From Hemileia vastatrix (taxonomy: Eukaryota; Basidiomycota; Pucciniomycetes; Pucciniales; Zaghouaniaceae), in the NCBI GenBank assembly GCA_030280995.1, contig JASXTE010000001.1, forward strand, positions 2,602,001 through 2,666,000: a DNA stretch of 64,000 nt, given 5' to 3'. Position numbers and translations under genes: made by a program. Positions 34,601 through 46,200 of the stretch are shown here, one piece after another (position 1 is the stretch's first letter; each line of letters begins with the position of its first letter). A model generated the notes under the pieces. It saw only the letters and a program-made list of their open reading frames with translations, did not search any database and was not told where the DNA came from.

Positions 34601-34971
34601 CAAATTAAAAGATCCTTTTGTGGGACCATTTTTTGTTAAAAGAATGGTTGGAGATAATGCAGTAGAAGTTGTATTGTATTCTCCATATGATAGGAAACAT
34701 CCTGTTTTCCCATTTCTTTACTTAAGCCTTATACTTCCAACAGTGACTTATTTCCCAAAAGAAGGGGAAGCCCTAAGAAAAACCCTCAGGAAGTCACAGA
34801 AACTGCAGAAATTGATAAAATTTTCAATGATAGAATTATCACTTCTGAAAGGGGTACTGAATATTTATTGAGATATAAGAACAAATAACCTGAACATGAT
34901 GCATGGATACTTGGCAAAAAAATTTCAAATCTTCCTACTCTGTTAAAGAAGTATAAAAAGAAAAAATCTTA
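31680..34971 (+). pseudogene. Gypsy-3 pol remnant
   Basis: Codes for the end of protease, RT (YIDD present at about 32530), RNase H, integrase (SDRDPKF retained), AT-hook region and chromodomain, with many breaks. Stops include 32038-32040, a TAA in place of Lys near 32213, TAA near 32315, 33106-33108, 33547-33549, 33709, 34033 and 34557, plus frameshifts near 33715 and 34710. It is closest in sequence to gypsy-1. Confidence 0.93.
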
Positions 34972-35004
34972 GCATTTTTTTATTTGTTTTTTATAGTGAG
35001 GGAG

Positions 35005-36296
35005 TGTCAGCCAGGCTATACCAGGAGCCCAGTAAATTTTATTTCAATTTACTGGAACTAAAAGAGGGCATAAAAATATGCTTATTATGTATATAAATTA
35101 ATATTATATTGCATAATGAAATGGTATCATTATTTTATGAAATATATATAATAAGTATTATATTAATTTTATTAATATGTAAATTATTTATACATTTAAA
35201 TTAAGCATGATATATATTCTATAAATTATGGTGCATTTTTATGTATTTAATAAATATAAATTAATAATTAATTAATTATAAACATATATTATAAATTATA
35301 AGTGTAAAATTAACTTATAATGTAATTAAATTAATTAATTAAAATTATATATTAAATAAAGCCATACATATCTTATTAAATAATAATTTTGGGCGCTTTT
35401 TTGACCCTTAATTGTGTCAGTAAAATTATTAAATAAATTAAAACACTTATTTAATAAAATGGTCGTAAAATTCTCACTTTAAATTAGAAATATCATTAAA
35501 TTAATTATTTTTTCATTTAAACTAGTTACTGGATTAATTACATTGTTAAAAAAATTAATTAAATTTTCTTTATACTGGATTAAATTGATTACATGGATTG
35601 TTGCATGAAAATAATTCTATTTGTTTTAATTAAACTGCTTAAATCTCACTGTAATATCTGTTTTGGGTTATTTTACTCACTGTCCTTATGTTTCAGACTT
35701 ACTTAGTTACTGATTATTTTAATTAATTGTTTTGGGAACTTATGGTGGGAAAATTGGTTACTTACTCACAGGTTTAGTTTATTGTTTCATGTTTTTCTCT
35801 CAATCTCTATGTTTTAGTTATATTCTTTTATATTCTTGTTTCACTTTATTACTACTTTGTAATTACTCAATTGTGGTGCTTCAGAGGATCCTTTTCCTAT
35901 AAAAGGCTTTGGATAATCCCCTGTAGCTGCATCACTTATTACACTCAACTTTTTAAACATATTTTTAAAATATAACACGTTTATTTTATTTTTATTAGTA
36001 TTATAATTCTAATTTAAAGGTAAATAATTATTCTAAGGTTGCAGTAAGTCTATTAATAAATATAATTTTGAACCGCCCACTGAGATAGAACTTATTAAAA
36101 TAATTATTATTATACTTAAATTGAACCTCCTGTTGTGTCTCTACTCAGGCAATTGTTGTTGCATTTCTTTATTTCTCTCTCTTATTTTAATTAAAATTTT
36201 AATTCTCAGTTATTATTAATTACTATCTCTCACCTTATCCTAGTTCCCTTTTATTTCTTTCTTCTTCTTCCTCTTCTTCTAGACAACTGACTTACA
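35005..36296 (+). repeat. Gypsy-3 3' LTR (about 1290 bp)
   Basis: Begins TGTCAGCC after GTGAGGGAG. By alignment with the gypsy-1 LTR end (CTAGACGACTGACCGACA) it finishes at CTTACA, 36296. TATA box TATAAAA at 35898-35904. It is longer than the other two LTRs because of AT-rich insertions. Confidence 0.85.
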
Positions 36297-36304
36297 TCTC
36301 TCAA

Positions 36305-39300
36305 CTCTTTTTTGATGAAATGATGAATGTTCTTCAAAATTCATTTATCAATTCATCCCAATCTTCTTCTTCCAATGCTCCTACCATTTCCACAGCTTTT
36401 GAACTTGCAACTGAACCTGATTCTGTTTCATCTTTGGCTTTCAAAGAAGGCCGAACGGACAGTTAACGCCCTGGAAATATGAAACCTGACTACACGTGTT
36501 TTTACTGCAGGTCCTCTGAACACTTCCAAAACACTTGTCTGTATGATTCCAACAGTAAAAGTTTTAATGTAGCAGTCTGGTGACAAAGTGAAGCTTTTTC
36601 TTGTTACAATAAGGATGCTATGAATCTCATCCAAAAATCACTGAAAAATAGGAAGGTAAAACAGCCAGCTCAAATTTCTTTAAAACCCTGTTTAAAAGAA
36701 ATCAGCTTTAAAGTGCTAGATGTTCTCACTACTGCTTTAAAAGAGATGGATTTTAGTACTGATAGCTGGACTGAAGAGAAAGATGGTAGAGATTGTCAAG
36801 GTGTTTTTGATTCTGGTGTTAGACATCATGTCACTGGTGATGTACGTTTTCTCTCTGACTTCAAAATTTTGGATACTCCTATTCCAGTGAAAACTGCAAC
36901 TGACTCTGGTGCTGCTTTCATTACTGGTCATGGAAACATGTTCATTAAAGGATGTGATGGAGAATTAGTTACTATCAAAGGTGTTTTCTATTTTGATAGG
37001 GCAAAATCCACTCTTATTTCTCCTTTTGATCTTTTAGATAATGGAATTTCTCTTTCTTTTAATCAAAATCATGATTATGTTATTTCAAAAAACAAAAATA
37101 TATTATTTATAGCTTTTAAATCTTCTTCTGGTTGGAAATGGATGGTTGATCTAGTTTATCCTTGTGCACTAGAGACCAATGTTTTTGAAATGAATTATTT
37201 TAACTCTTTATCATCTGCTACCCTTCCTGCCTCTTTTGTTCCCTCACCCCCTTCAAAAATTTCTTATCCAACTGAGGTTCCTGACTCAATCATGGATTGG
37301 AATTGCGCTCTTGGACACAAAAGCACCAGGGTTTTGAGAAGGCTTGCCAAAAAAGGTCTTTGAAAAAATGCACCATCTTTTGTTCCTTCATTCAGGTTAC
37401 ATTGTGATATTTGTGCTGTGTCAAATAGAAAAAGGAGGAACACGTGCAAGACATCCAAGTGCATCCATGAGCTCATGGAGCTGGTGTTTTCTGATTTAGT
37501 AGGGCCCATGGTTGATGTCACTGATAAGGGTGAAGTTTTTGTGGCTACTTTCAGAGAATCCTTCTCAACTTATGGGGAGGCTTTTGTTCTAAAAAAGAAG
37601 TCGGATGTTTTTAATGCTTTTATTAACTTCAATACTCGTTTAGAAAACATCACTAGTCAACGTCTCAAAATCCTCAGAACTGACAATGGCAAAGAGTACA
37701 TGAACAAGAAATTCTCTGAATACCTCTCCCAACATGGTATCCTTCATGAATACCCTATGGCTTATCACCATGAACAGAATGGAATGGCTGAAAGATTCAA
37801 TGAAACTATTGGTGAAATTGCTAGAACAATCCTTCTTGCTTCAAATCTGCCTTCTACTTTCTGGACTTTTGCTTATTGTTGGGCTTCTTTTATTCACAAT
37901 AAATTACCAAATGTTAGAGTTACAGAAAGTACCCCATACCAAATCATTTTCAACAAAAAAGCAGACTTATCACCCATCAAAATTTTTGGTCAGTGGTCAT
38001 ATGTGCACATTCTAACTGAAAAAAGAACAAGAATGGAGGTCTGAGCTATTTGTTGCATGGTTGTTGGTTTTATTGATGGTGGTAAAGGCTGGATTTTTTG
38101 GCATCCAGAGTCTAATTCTTTCATTCAGTCAGCAATGGCAAATTTCATCCCTGAAGGAGAAGAGGACAATGCCAAGACACTCACCATTTCACATCCAACC
38201 ACATGTCAATCTAAAGGTGATCTAGCATTTATTTTGAATCAACTGAAATTTGGTGATTTTACAGCAGAAGAAACTATTGCTGCACAAGATGTTATGGTTT
38301 ATTTCATCAACAATAATGCTTGTGAACTTTCCAATCGACTACCTAGAACTTTCAAACAGGCAATGAGGTGTCCGGATGCAGTTGAATGGAAGTCAGCTTG
38401 TCTTCAGGAATTGGACAACATGTTGAGCATGAAAGTTTAGGATATAGTTCCTCTTCCTCCTGGAAAAACTGTTACAGGTGCTTGATGGGTTTTTGCTTTA
38501 AAAAGGGATGAATTTGGAAAGATCATCAAACACAAGGCGCAATATGTAGCTCAGGGTTTCAAACAAATTGAAGGTATTGATTTTAATGACACTTTTGCTC
38601 CCACGGCTACTTTTGCCTCTTTGTGTCTGATTCTCACTCTAGCTGCTACCTACAACTGGCCGGTCAAAAATTTTGATGTCACTGCAGCCTATCTCCATAG
38701 TGATCTTGAGGAGGAAATTTATGTCAAGTAACCCAAAGGTTTTGAGTCTGTTAATCCAAGTCATGTCTGCAAACTTAAGAAAGCTCTTTATGGGACTAAG
38801 CAAGCAGCCAGGTGTTGGTGGAAACATTTCAGCAAAATTCTGGCAAATTTGAGTTACAGATCAAGCTATCAGGATGCAAGTGTATATGTTCTAGCAAAAG
38901 AGGATTCAAAGGGAATGTTGTGGATTCATGTAGATGATGGTGTGGTGGTAGGGAGTAGTGATGTGGTTTTGAGGGAGTTGGAAATGGATATGGGGAGTAG
39001 TTTAAAGGTAATATGGTCTGATGGTATCTCTTCTATTGTTGGTCTAGCAGTTTCACAATGTTCCAAAGGTTTTACTATTCACCAACCAGCTCTTGTCAAC
39101 AAAATTCTAAATGAGCACAATCCAACTGGTCTTAATTTCCACTTGCCTTTACCAATGGGTCTTTCTTTGGTATCTTTAAAAGAAAAATCTTGCCCTCCAC
39201 TTGAACCTCTCAAATTTCTGTCTGTTATTGGTTCTTTATCATATCTTGTAGCTGGATCAAGGCCTGATTTGGCATATCCTGTCAACTTCCTGGCATGTTA

Positions 39301-39870
39301 TGCATCAAGACCAGGAAAAGCTGAATGGGATGTGCTTAATCATTTGCTGAGATATCTACAATTTACAAAAGACATAAAATTTCATCTTTTTCCTACAATC
39401 AATGACAATCCATCAACAGATGTTTATTGTGATGCTACTTGGGATGGTGAATTTGCTAGGGCTACAGGTGGTCATGTTCTTCTGCTCAACAACTGTCTTA
39501 TCTTATGGCAATCAAAGTGTCAATCAAGAGTGGCTACAGCTTTACTTCACTTCGAGTTAATGGCAATGTCAAATGCAACTCGTCAGGCTCTGTGGATGTG
39601 TAACCTTCTACGTGAAGTGGATTTGTGCCATGGTCCAACAACTCTTTATTGTGACAACAAAGGTGCAATTGTAGCGGCTACTGATAACCCTTCTGACAAG
39701 CATTGTTGTCATGTTGACAGAGATTTTTACTTTGTGAATGAGCAAGTTCATTGACGTGAAATTGACATTAAATGGGTTTCAACTAAAGATCAGGTGGCAG
39801 ATTTGTTGACAAAGAATTTGGGACCAAATGTTTGGAAGGAGAAGAGATATTTATTAGGGGTTTTCTAGTT
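36305..39870 (+). pseudogene. Copia Gag-Pol remnant
   Basis: Gag end (FFDEMMNVLQ) and zinc knuckle CFYCRSSEHFQNTC; protease FDSGVRHHVTG; integrase zinc finger and catalytic core (DLVGPM, RTDNGKEY, NGMAERFNE); RT (WVFALKRDEFGK, FDVTAAYLHSDLEEEIY, active site HVDD near 38928); RNase H (VYCDATWD, YCDNKGAI) and the typical end (DQVADLLTKNLG). Broken by stops at about 36463, 36580, 37361, 38042, 38438, 38483, 38729 and 39752. Several breaks sit in otherwise well-kept sequence, so decay is moderate. Confidence 0.92.
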
Positions 39871-39969
39871 TCTATGTTTTCTTTATTTTATTTTATTTTA
39901 TTTCTTTCTTGTTTTCTCTACTTGTTTTAGCTGGGGATGGTTATAGGGAAATCACTAAGAGGGGGGGGG

Positions 39970-40150
39970 TGTTATGTGCAGTATGATAGCTTAGTGATTG
40001 TTAAGTACATAAGGTGTATATAGTCTGTGGTGCAGCTGACGCGTCTAACTCCGGTTCACTCCGGACGAAGCGCTGACACTGCTACCATAAGAAGTTTAGG
40101 TTGTCGCCGGATAACTAACTGCCCTTTTATTGTTACACATTCTGTTGACA
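39970..40150 (+). repeat. Probable copia 3' LTR, right end uncertain
   Basis: TGTTATGTGC directly follows the polypurine tract. Candidate ends are TTGTTACA (~40137) or TGTTGACA (40150). It lies less than 200 bp upstream of the next host gene and may overlap its promoter. Confidence 0.55.
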
Positions 40151-40336
40151 TTTTGAAATAGATATTTATTCCATCCTTCAATTATGTTTCAAAAAATTAA
40201 AAGACCCCTCAAAAGTTTGGGTATCTGTTTTTCTCGCGTACGCCTCTGTCCGAGGTCCGAGTCTACAAGAAGTTTTATTTATTTATTTATTTTGGAGGCG
40301 CACAGCTGGGAGACCACAGCTTTGTGACCTCAACAA

Positions 40337-40512
40337 ATGACTTCTCTTGAGCAAACACCTAAAAAACTCATCAAAATTTGGGTTGGTAAGTCTCTACCCT
40401 CACAGTTTGTTATGAAGATGTTGTTATTATGATGGTTTACATTTTGATTGAGTCCTGACCTAACCTCAACTGTACCATCTATCATTTTTTTCTATTATTT
40501 ACTTATATTGAT

Positions 40513-40555
<43 letters not shown>

Positions 40556-41744
40556 TAGATGGGTAAGATCAATCATCAACTCTAAACATTGCAACTTCAC
40601 TAATTTCCCCTGTTTTCAAATTCCTTCCCTTCAAAACTGATTCTTCCAACTCTTCAATAACAGATGTTTTGAGTTAAGCATGATATATCTACACTTTCTT
40701 CTTCTTCTTTGGAACAATACATACAACGCCAAGAAATTACTAACTAATGCCACTATCTTTACTAAAAACTTGGTGATCATTCCTCGCTCTTTTCAGTCTA
40801 TTTCACTACGGTCATGCCAATGCTCTCCGGCAAAGTCGAAAATTAGGACATCAATTGATTGTCGGATGCCATAATGACCAAGACATTGAAATAAACAAAG
40901 GTCCTACTGTCTTAACCCAAGAAGAGCGGTGGGCTCTCATTCCTTCATCTCTCTCTCTCTCTCTCTATTTCTCCTACTCTCCACCTTTCTATATATATAT
41001 ATATATGTGATATCTGACCATTATTGCATTTGATATTTGACTATGATTGCATTTTTTACAGCGTAAAGTTATTGGAAGCGTGTAAATGGGTCGATAAAGT
41101 CGTTCCAGATGCACCTTATGTAACAGATGTTGACTTCATTAAGCAATACGATATAGATTTTGTAGCTCACGGTAAGTGAACCACTACCACACCTCTCAGT
41201 ATTGATAGACCATTATTAAGAACAAGATGGATCGGTCCACCCCATTTTTTCGTTTTGTCTTATATATCTCTTCCCCATCATCGGCTCTTATTTCATTTAT
41301 TTACTTACCTTGTGAATCATTGTTTGAATAATAGGCGATGACATTACATCGGATTCTCAAGGATTAGACACCTATCGCTTGGTCAAAGCAGCAGGTAAGT
41401 TAAAAGCTTCAAAATACCACTTTTTTTTATATCTTTTTCTCCTTTTAAACAAAGCTTACCTCAACACCAAGAGGAAACAAGAAACAAATAAAACACACAC
41501 TATCATTGTCCAAATATTTTTTTTTTAGTTTTCTTGCTTTGTGATATCCATTCAATCATCTTTTTCCCAAATTCTGAATCCTCCAAACTTATTGTCTTTC
41601 CATTTCAACCACCCTCAATTCCAGGAATTTATCGTGAATTTCATAGGACTGAAAACATCTCAACGACCGATAGTATATCAAGAATTCTTTCCAACTTTTC
41701 ACTCACCCAATCATCAACGTCATCATCATCATCACCATCATCAC

Positions 41745-41788
<44 letters not shown>

Positions 41789-42804
41789 CCTTCTCCTCAC
41801 CTTGACATCAATCTAGAATTGCTAAAATCCTTCCTAGAAGTTCCCAACCTAGACAGCCCAAGTATCTCAACAACAATCATCCAACACTTCGATCTCACGC
41901 CCTGGATAAAGTCTCCCGATTCACCGAAACCCACCATCCCATCACTTTACCCAACACACATTTTTGCTTCAACAACACCTCTCGATCCCTATGAAACTAT
42001 CCTCTACGTTCATGGTCCCTTTGACCTATTCTCTCTAGACTGTTTAGACTTTATCAAACAATTAAAATCCTCTTATCCTAATCAGAAACTGATCATCGGC
42101 ATTTGGTCAAACGAGGTTAGTTCTGCAAGAATTAATTAACTCCAGCCTCATTTATATGCTCACATTATACTACATATATAATATCTAAACTTGATTAATT
42201 GATTAATTATTTTTATCTTTATTTATTGATTTTTGAAATCTATCAATTGCGTCCGCACACGTGTACAATCTATTTATCCATACCACGCTACATCACACCA
42301 TACCATACCATACAATACAATACCTGTCCACATATAAGGACTTTAAAACAAAATACCAAAAAGATTGTATTCTATCTTTCCAAGAAAGATCTTTAGGTTT
42401 ACTCCAATGTCGCGTAAGATTTTTTCCACTTATTTATTTATGATGAATAAAGCAAGTCATAAATATAGTTAATCAGTTGCTGATGAAAGGGACTCACATC
42501 CCCACATTCTTACCCCCTCCTTCACCCTCACCTGCTACTCAAACACCCACTTTCATCTACATTTTTAAACGAAAAAAAGTTCGTTCACAGTATAGTTTTA
42601 CCTGCCCTACCACACCATATGCTCAGACCCTTACTCAATCACATCGGCGACCTGAACGAATGGGGCGCAGATTTCTCTCACTCTCAACCATCACCAATAA
42701 TCAACAGAATTTTAGCCCGTCAAGATGACTTTGAAACCCGGCAGGCACGTAAACAAGAAAAAACCCAAATCGAGCAAGTCTTGAAACAAGGAATGCAAAA
42801 ATAA
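40337..42804 (+). CDS. ECT1: Ethanolamine-phosphate cytidylyltransferase
   Basis: Makes CDP-ethanolamine from CTP and phosphoethanolamine in the Kennedy pathway to phosphatidylethanolamine. Exons: 40337-40385, 40559-40562 (4 nt), 40664-40672 (9 nt), 40797-40928, 41062-41171, 41335-41394, 41625-42115, 42339-42413, then a less certain exon and a last exon of about 42627-42804. Phases agree through 42413. Domain 1 carries DGCFDLFHYGHANALR (residues 17-32, HxGH active site), KGPTVLTQEER, APYVTDVDFIKQYDIDFVAHGDD and RTENISTTDSI. A linker has a poly-Ser tract (about 150-177). Domain 2 has GPFDLFSLDCLDF, lacking HxGH as in other fungal forms, then ERSLGLLQCR. The end IINRILARQDDFETRQARK is typical. 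For 42414-42626 an exon 42477-42589 keeps frame (406 residues in total), but its protein does not match the family well; an error or different splicing there is possible. Confidence 0.92.
40514..40553 (+). repeat. (GAT)n microsatellite in intron 1
   Basis: About 13 uninterrupted repeats ending a few bases before the 4-nt exon at 40559. Confidence 0.9.
41720..41788 (+). repeat. (TCA)n microsatellite encoding poly-Ser in the ECT1 linker
   Basis: Near-perfect TCA repeats read in frame as serine, interrupted by a few Pro codons, in the linker between the two cytidylyltransferase domains. Length variation would be tolerated in frame. Confidence 0.9.
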
Positions 42805-42972
42805 TTTTTTTATTGCGCTAGTAGCGCCAACTACACACATATCTACATGTATGCTCATTGTCATTACTTGATTCACATAACTTAAAAAAATCATAAAGCT
42901 TAAAGAACCTATTACTACAACTAAAATGAGAGCGATCATGAAAATTGATCAAAAAATAAGTAGCCACAATCC

Positions 42973-43219
42973 CTACGCTGCCCTAAGTGCGATCCCACGA
43001 CGTGAGAACACGTTTTGATCAACATCAGAGTTAACTTTTGCACTAAACAATAAATGAGTTCTTGAAGTATCCAGATATGTAGGCAAAGTAACACTCTGAC
43101 TCCGTGAAGGAGGTTCTTTAGCCCAGCATAAAAGAACCATATCAAGTGCTGTGTTGGCCCCATCATTAAGTACAACCAATCCATTTGATAATTCAGCCCC
43201 TTCCAAAGTAAGACCTGTC

Positions 43220-43277
<58 letters not shown>

Positions 43278-46200
43278 TATACACATTAAGCATGCAAGTA
43301 GAAGACAAGTGAAAAAAAACGGCAGACCTTCTAAAGGAAAGCCATCCCCAGTAGTTTTAGATCCTTCTTCCTTATCATAAGCAAGATGGATTGTTAATTG
43401 AAGTTCTTCCAATGAAGTCTTTGTCCGATGAGAAACATATTGCCTAGTAGCAGTAAGATATCCGTCTAGTATAATATAAATTAAAATAATAATAAATAAA
43501 TAGCCGTTTCCGTTGATAATTATATCAGATCGGATATAAAGAGGGGGAAGGAAAGAAAAAACAAGCTAACCAGGAAAGAACAACAGTCCAAGATTGGTAA
43601 CGCTCAAATAATCGGAAGAGCTGGCAATCCGATTTAACTGTTGAAGACGCAAAACAAAGTTCGAAAGCCAATGCGTAAGCGACATGGTAGGATTCACTTT
43701 ATACCTGCGCCAATGAGATGGGATAGAACCTAAAAATGGAAATGGAAAATAAAATAAATAATTCCCATGAGTAAGATAATCAAACTGATTTTGGTACTTC
43801 AAAACAAAAAAAGGACCCATTCATACTTTTTGTAAAATCATCCAATAATCCGCGAAGGTGATTTGTTTGCTTGAGAAGCCCATCACAAACCGCCTTGAGA
43901 TCTGTCAAATCCTTTCGGATAACACTCAAAAGTTTTTGACCCAACTTTATTTCACGGTTGAAGAATCTAGGTAGAGGGTCATTGGAATTGTCCATTGAAA
44001 CTGACATTCCACCAATAGTTTCGCTAAGGGCATTTAAAAATTCATTGGCTGTAGCGCTAATGCTCCTCATCCATGCTGGCTGACCAATATTTGCAGTGTC
44101 TTTGGCCTGCTTTACTGTATCACCTGCGAGTTCTTCCTCATCAGAACTTCGCATTTTGAGAAGCCGAGATAGTAGATTGGAACCTGTATGTATAAATAAA
44201 ATTAGTTAGATAGCTACTTCAAAGAATCAATTTATTATTTATATATTACAAACCCTGAGCTGTAGCGACTAATGCCTCAGCATTGGGAGGAAGACTGAGC
44301 CAATGAGGTGGTTCGCGCTCTGGAAGCGCTTGAGCCCAAGTAACGAATTGCTCTAATCGCGAGCCTTCTGCAATACTTAACCCTTCGTCATATTCTGTAG
44401 GAGGGACAAGCTTATATCCAACATCGAAAGCCGCGGGGAGGAAGAGATTGTCAACAAAGCTATCAAGAACTTTTTGGTCCCAATCAGAATCAACTCGACC
44501 ACCATAAACAGCTTGCTTCAGAAGAACTCGCAAAGCCACCCAAGGCAGAAGAGCAGGATCAATCTAAGAAAAAAAAAGTTAGGTTGTTCAAGGCTAAGAG
44601 GTATACATGTATAAATAAATGTATAAGCTGAGTACACACATTTGCTTTTCCTCTAGCGGCCGCAGTCATCCAAGAATCAATCATTGACATGGCAGCTTCG
44701 AAATCAGAGTCGTTAAATCTGCAAATTAATCAAAATTATAGATTACTTGACTTGACAATAATTGATATTAACAAGAAATGCTACGTACTCATATATTTTT
44801 GACCATCCAAGGGGACAATATCGTAAGCGCTCCTGAAGAATAGCATGAAACCTTGTAATAGTAAAATATGAGTGCCCAGCTTCTTGATGTGAAACATAAA
44901 GACTACACTAACCATGCCAGCAAAAAGTATAGCCGGACTTTTTCATTTGGTCCAGAAGACACACGATGAGGCGAAATACTTTTTAAAGAATCCATCAAAT
45001 TCGCCCTGATCCCTGGAGGCGGTTCATTCATAATGATACGAGATTGCCTCAAAATACTAACAGGGATACTAGGATTAGTTTCCATTGTCAAGAAGAGCCG
45101 GAACGATCTTGGTGCGTTGATAGATTGAAGACGTTTATCCAAGGAACTAAGCCAAGTTGAAGCCAAATGAACATTTTTTAGAAGAACCCAACTTCCGGAT
45201 CGTATAGCGGATGCAATAGCTTGATCAGCAAGCATGATTCCTTCGGGTGAACCCATTGCTATAGAGACACAACGAGCCTTTGTCGCTGCCACAAGATTTT
45301 CCACTCTATAGCTTGCATCATACCCTTGCACAGAACACAAACATACAGGTATCGAGGCGGTTATTTCATCCGAAACCATCGTATCGAAATCATAGCTGGC
45401 TTCACTCAAGATGTCTTTCGAAAATGAATTGCAAACAAATCTTTCAGCAGCAGCTAGGATACGATCTGGTCGAAAACACTTGATAACCAATAATTGCCGG
45501 ATAGCTAAAATATTACCTATTTTTTTAAATTTTAAATTTTGTTATTTTATTATTAATATTTAAAAAAAAAAACAACCAAAAACCAAAATGAAAAATTAAG
45601 AAAAACAAAATCAATAAAGTGATAAGGAAAAACAAATTAAATTTACAAAACAGCTGCACATACTTGATAGCATGGGCCACACGACCGGCACAGAGTCCTC
45701 CGGCCGAGAAGATTGAACAAACGTTTTCCAAACTTCTTGATTGAGTTCCATATGGGAAACAATCTCTCTAAAACAACCTAGACGCTGATAAGCTTGCAAT
45801 CGCTTTTGCTGTTCCGGCAACAGAAAATCAAACTCAGTTACAGATCGTTTGGAGGTTAAATCGCTTCCACCTTCTAACAAAAAAGTGAACTCTTCTTCGT
45901 CAAAGTCACTTGAAAGACCACGGATTTTGATTTGAGAAAGCAGCATGGCCAGTGTTAAATGATCCCTATGTAAAAGTGCCCGCGATGTCCTCTGAAAGGC
46001 CACAACAAACAGATCACTCATAAGAATAGGAAGGCGTTGGTGAGGATCTTTGACGTTTTGGAGATTTGGGTTGTGATGAAGAACAAATTCAAAAATATCC
46101 AAAAAGAATCGGAGTGAAAATTGATAAAAGTGATGAAGCACGTTCAATTCTTCCAACACAAAATATATTGAGCTCGAAGCCTGTGCGAGTGGCAAATATT

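Larger units (their letters stand above)
31680..36296 (+). mobile_element. Gypsy-3: 5'-truncated, decayed LTR retrotransposon
   Basis: Similarity to gypsy-1 begins abruptly at about 31680, inside the protease region (NWFIMGN), and continues through the 3' LTR. The 5' LTR, leader and gag are absent. The right edge touches a Ty1/copia gag without any spacer. Confidence 0.9.
36297..40150 (+). mobile_element. Ty1/copia element, 5'-truncated and decayed
   Basis: The coding order gag zinc knuckle, protease, integrase, RT, RNase H is that of copia. The left edge starts inside gag, right at the end of the gypsy-3 LTR. On the right a G-rich polypurine tract (AGAGGGGGGGGG, ending 39969) precedes TGTTATGTGC at 39970, the probable 3' LTR start. 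No 5' LTR is in the window, so the LTR end cannot be fixed; about 40150 is a guess. Confidence 0.85.

Noticed and set aside
43221..43273. A53 as the tail of a retroposed sequence
   Set aside because: No retroposed body or target duplication is next to it, and it sits exactly between a dynein intron body and its acceptor.
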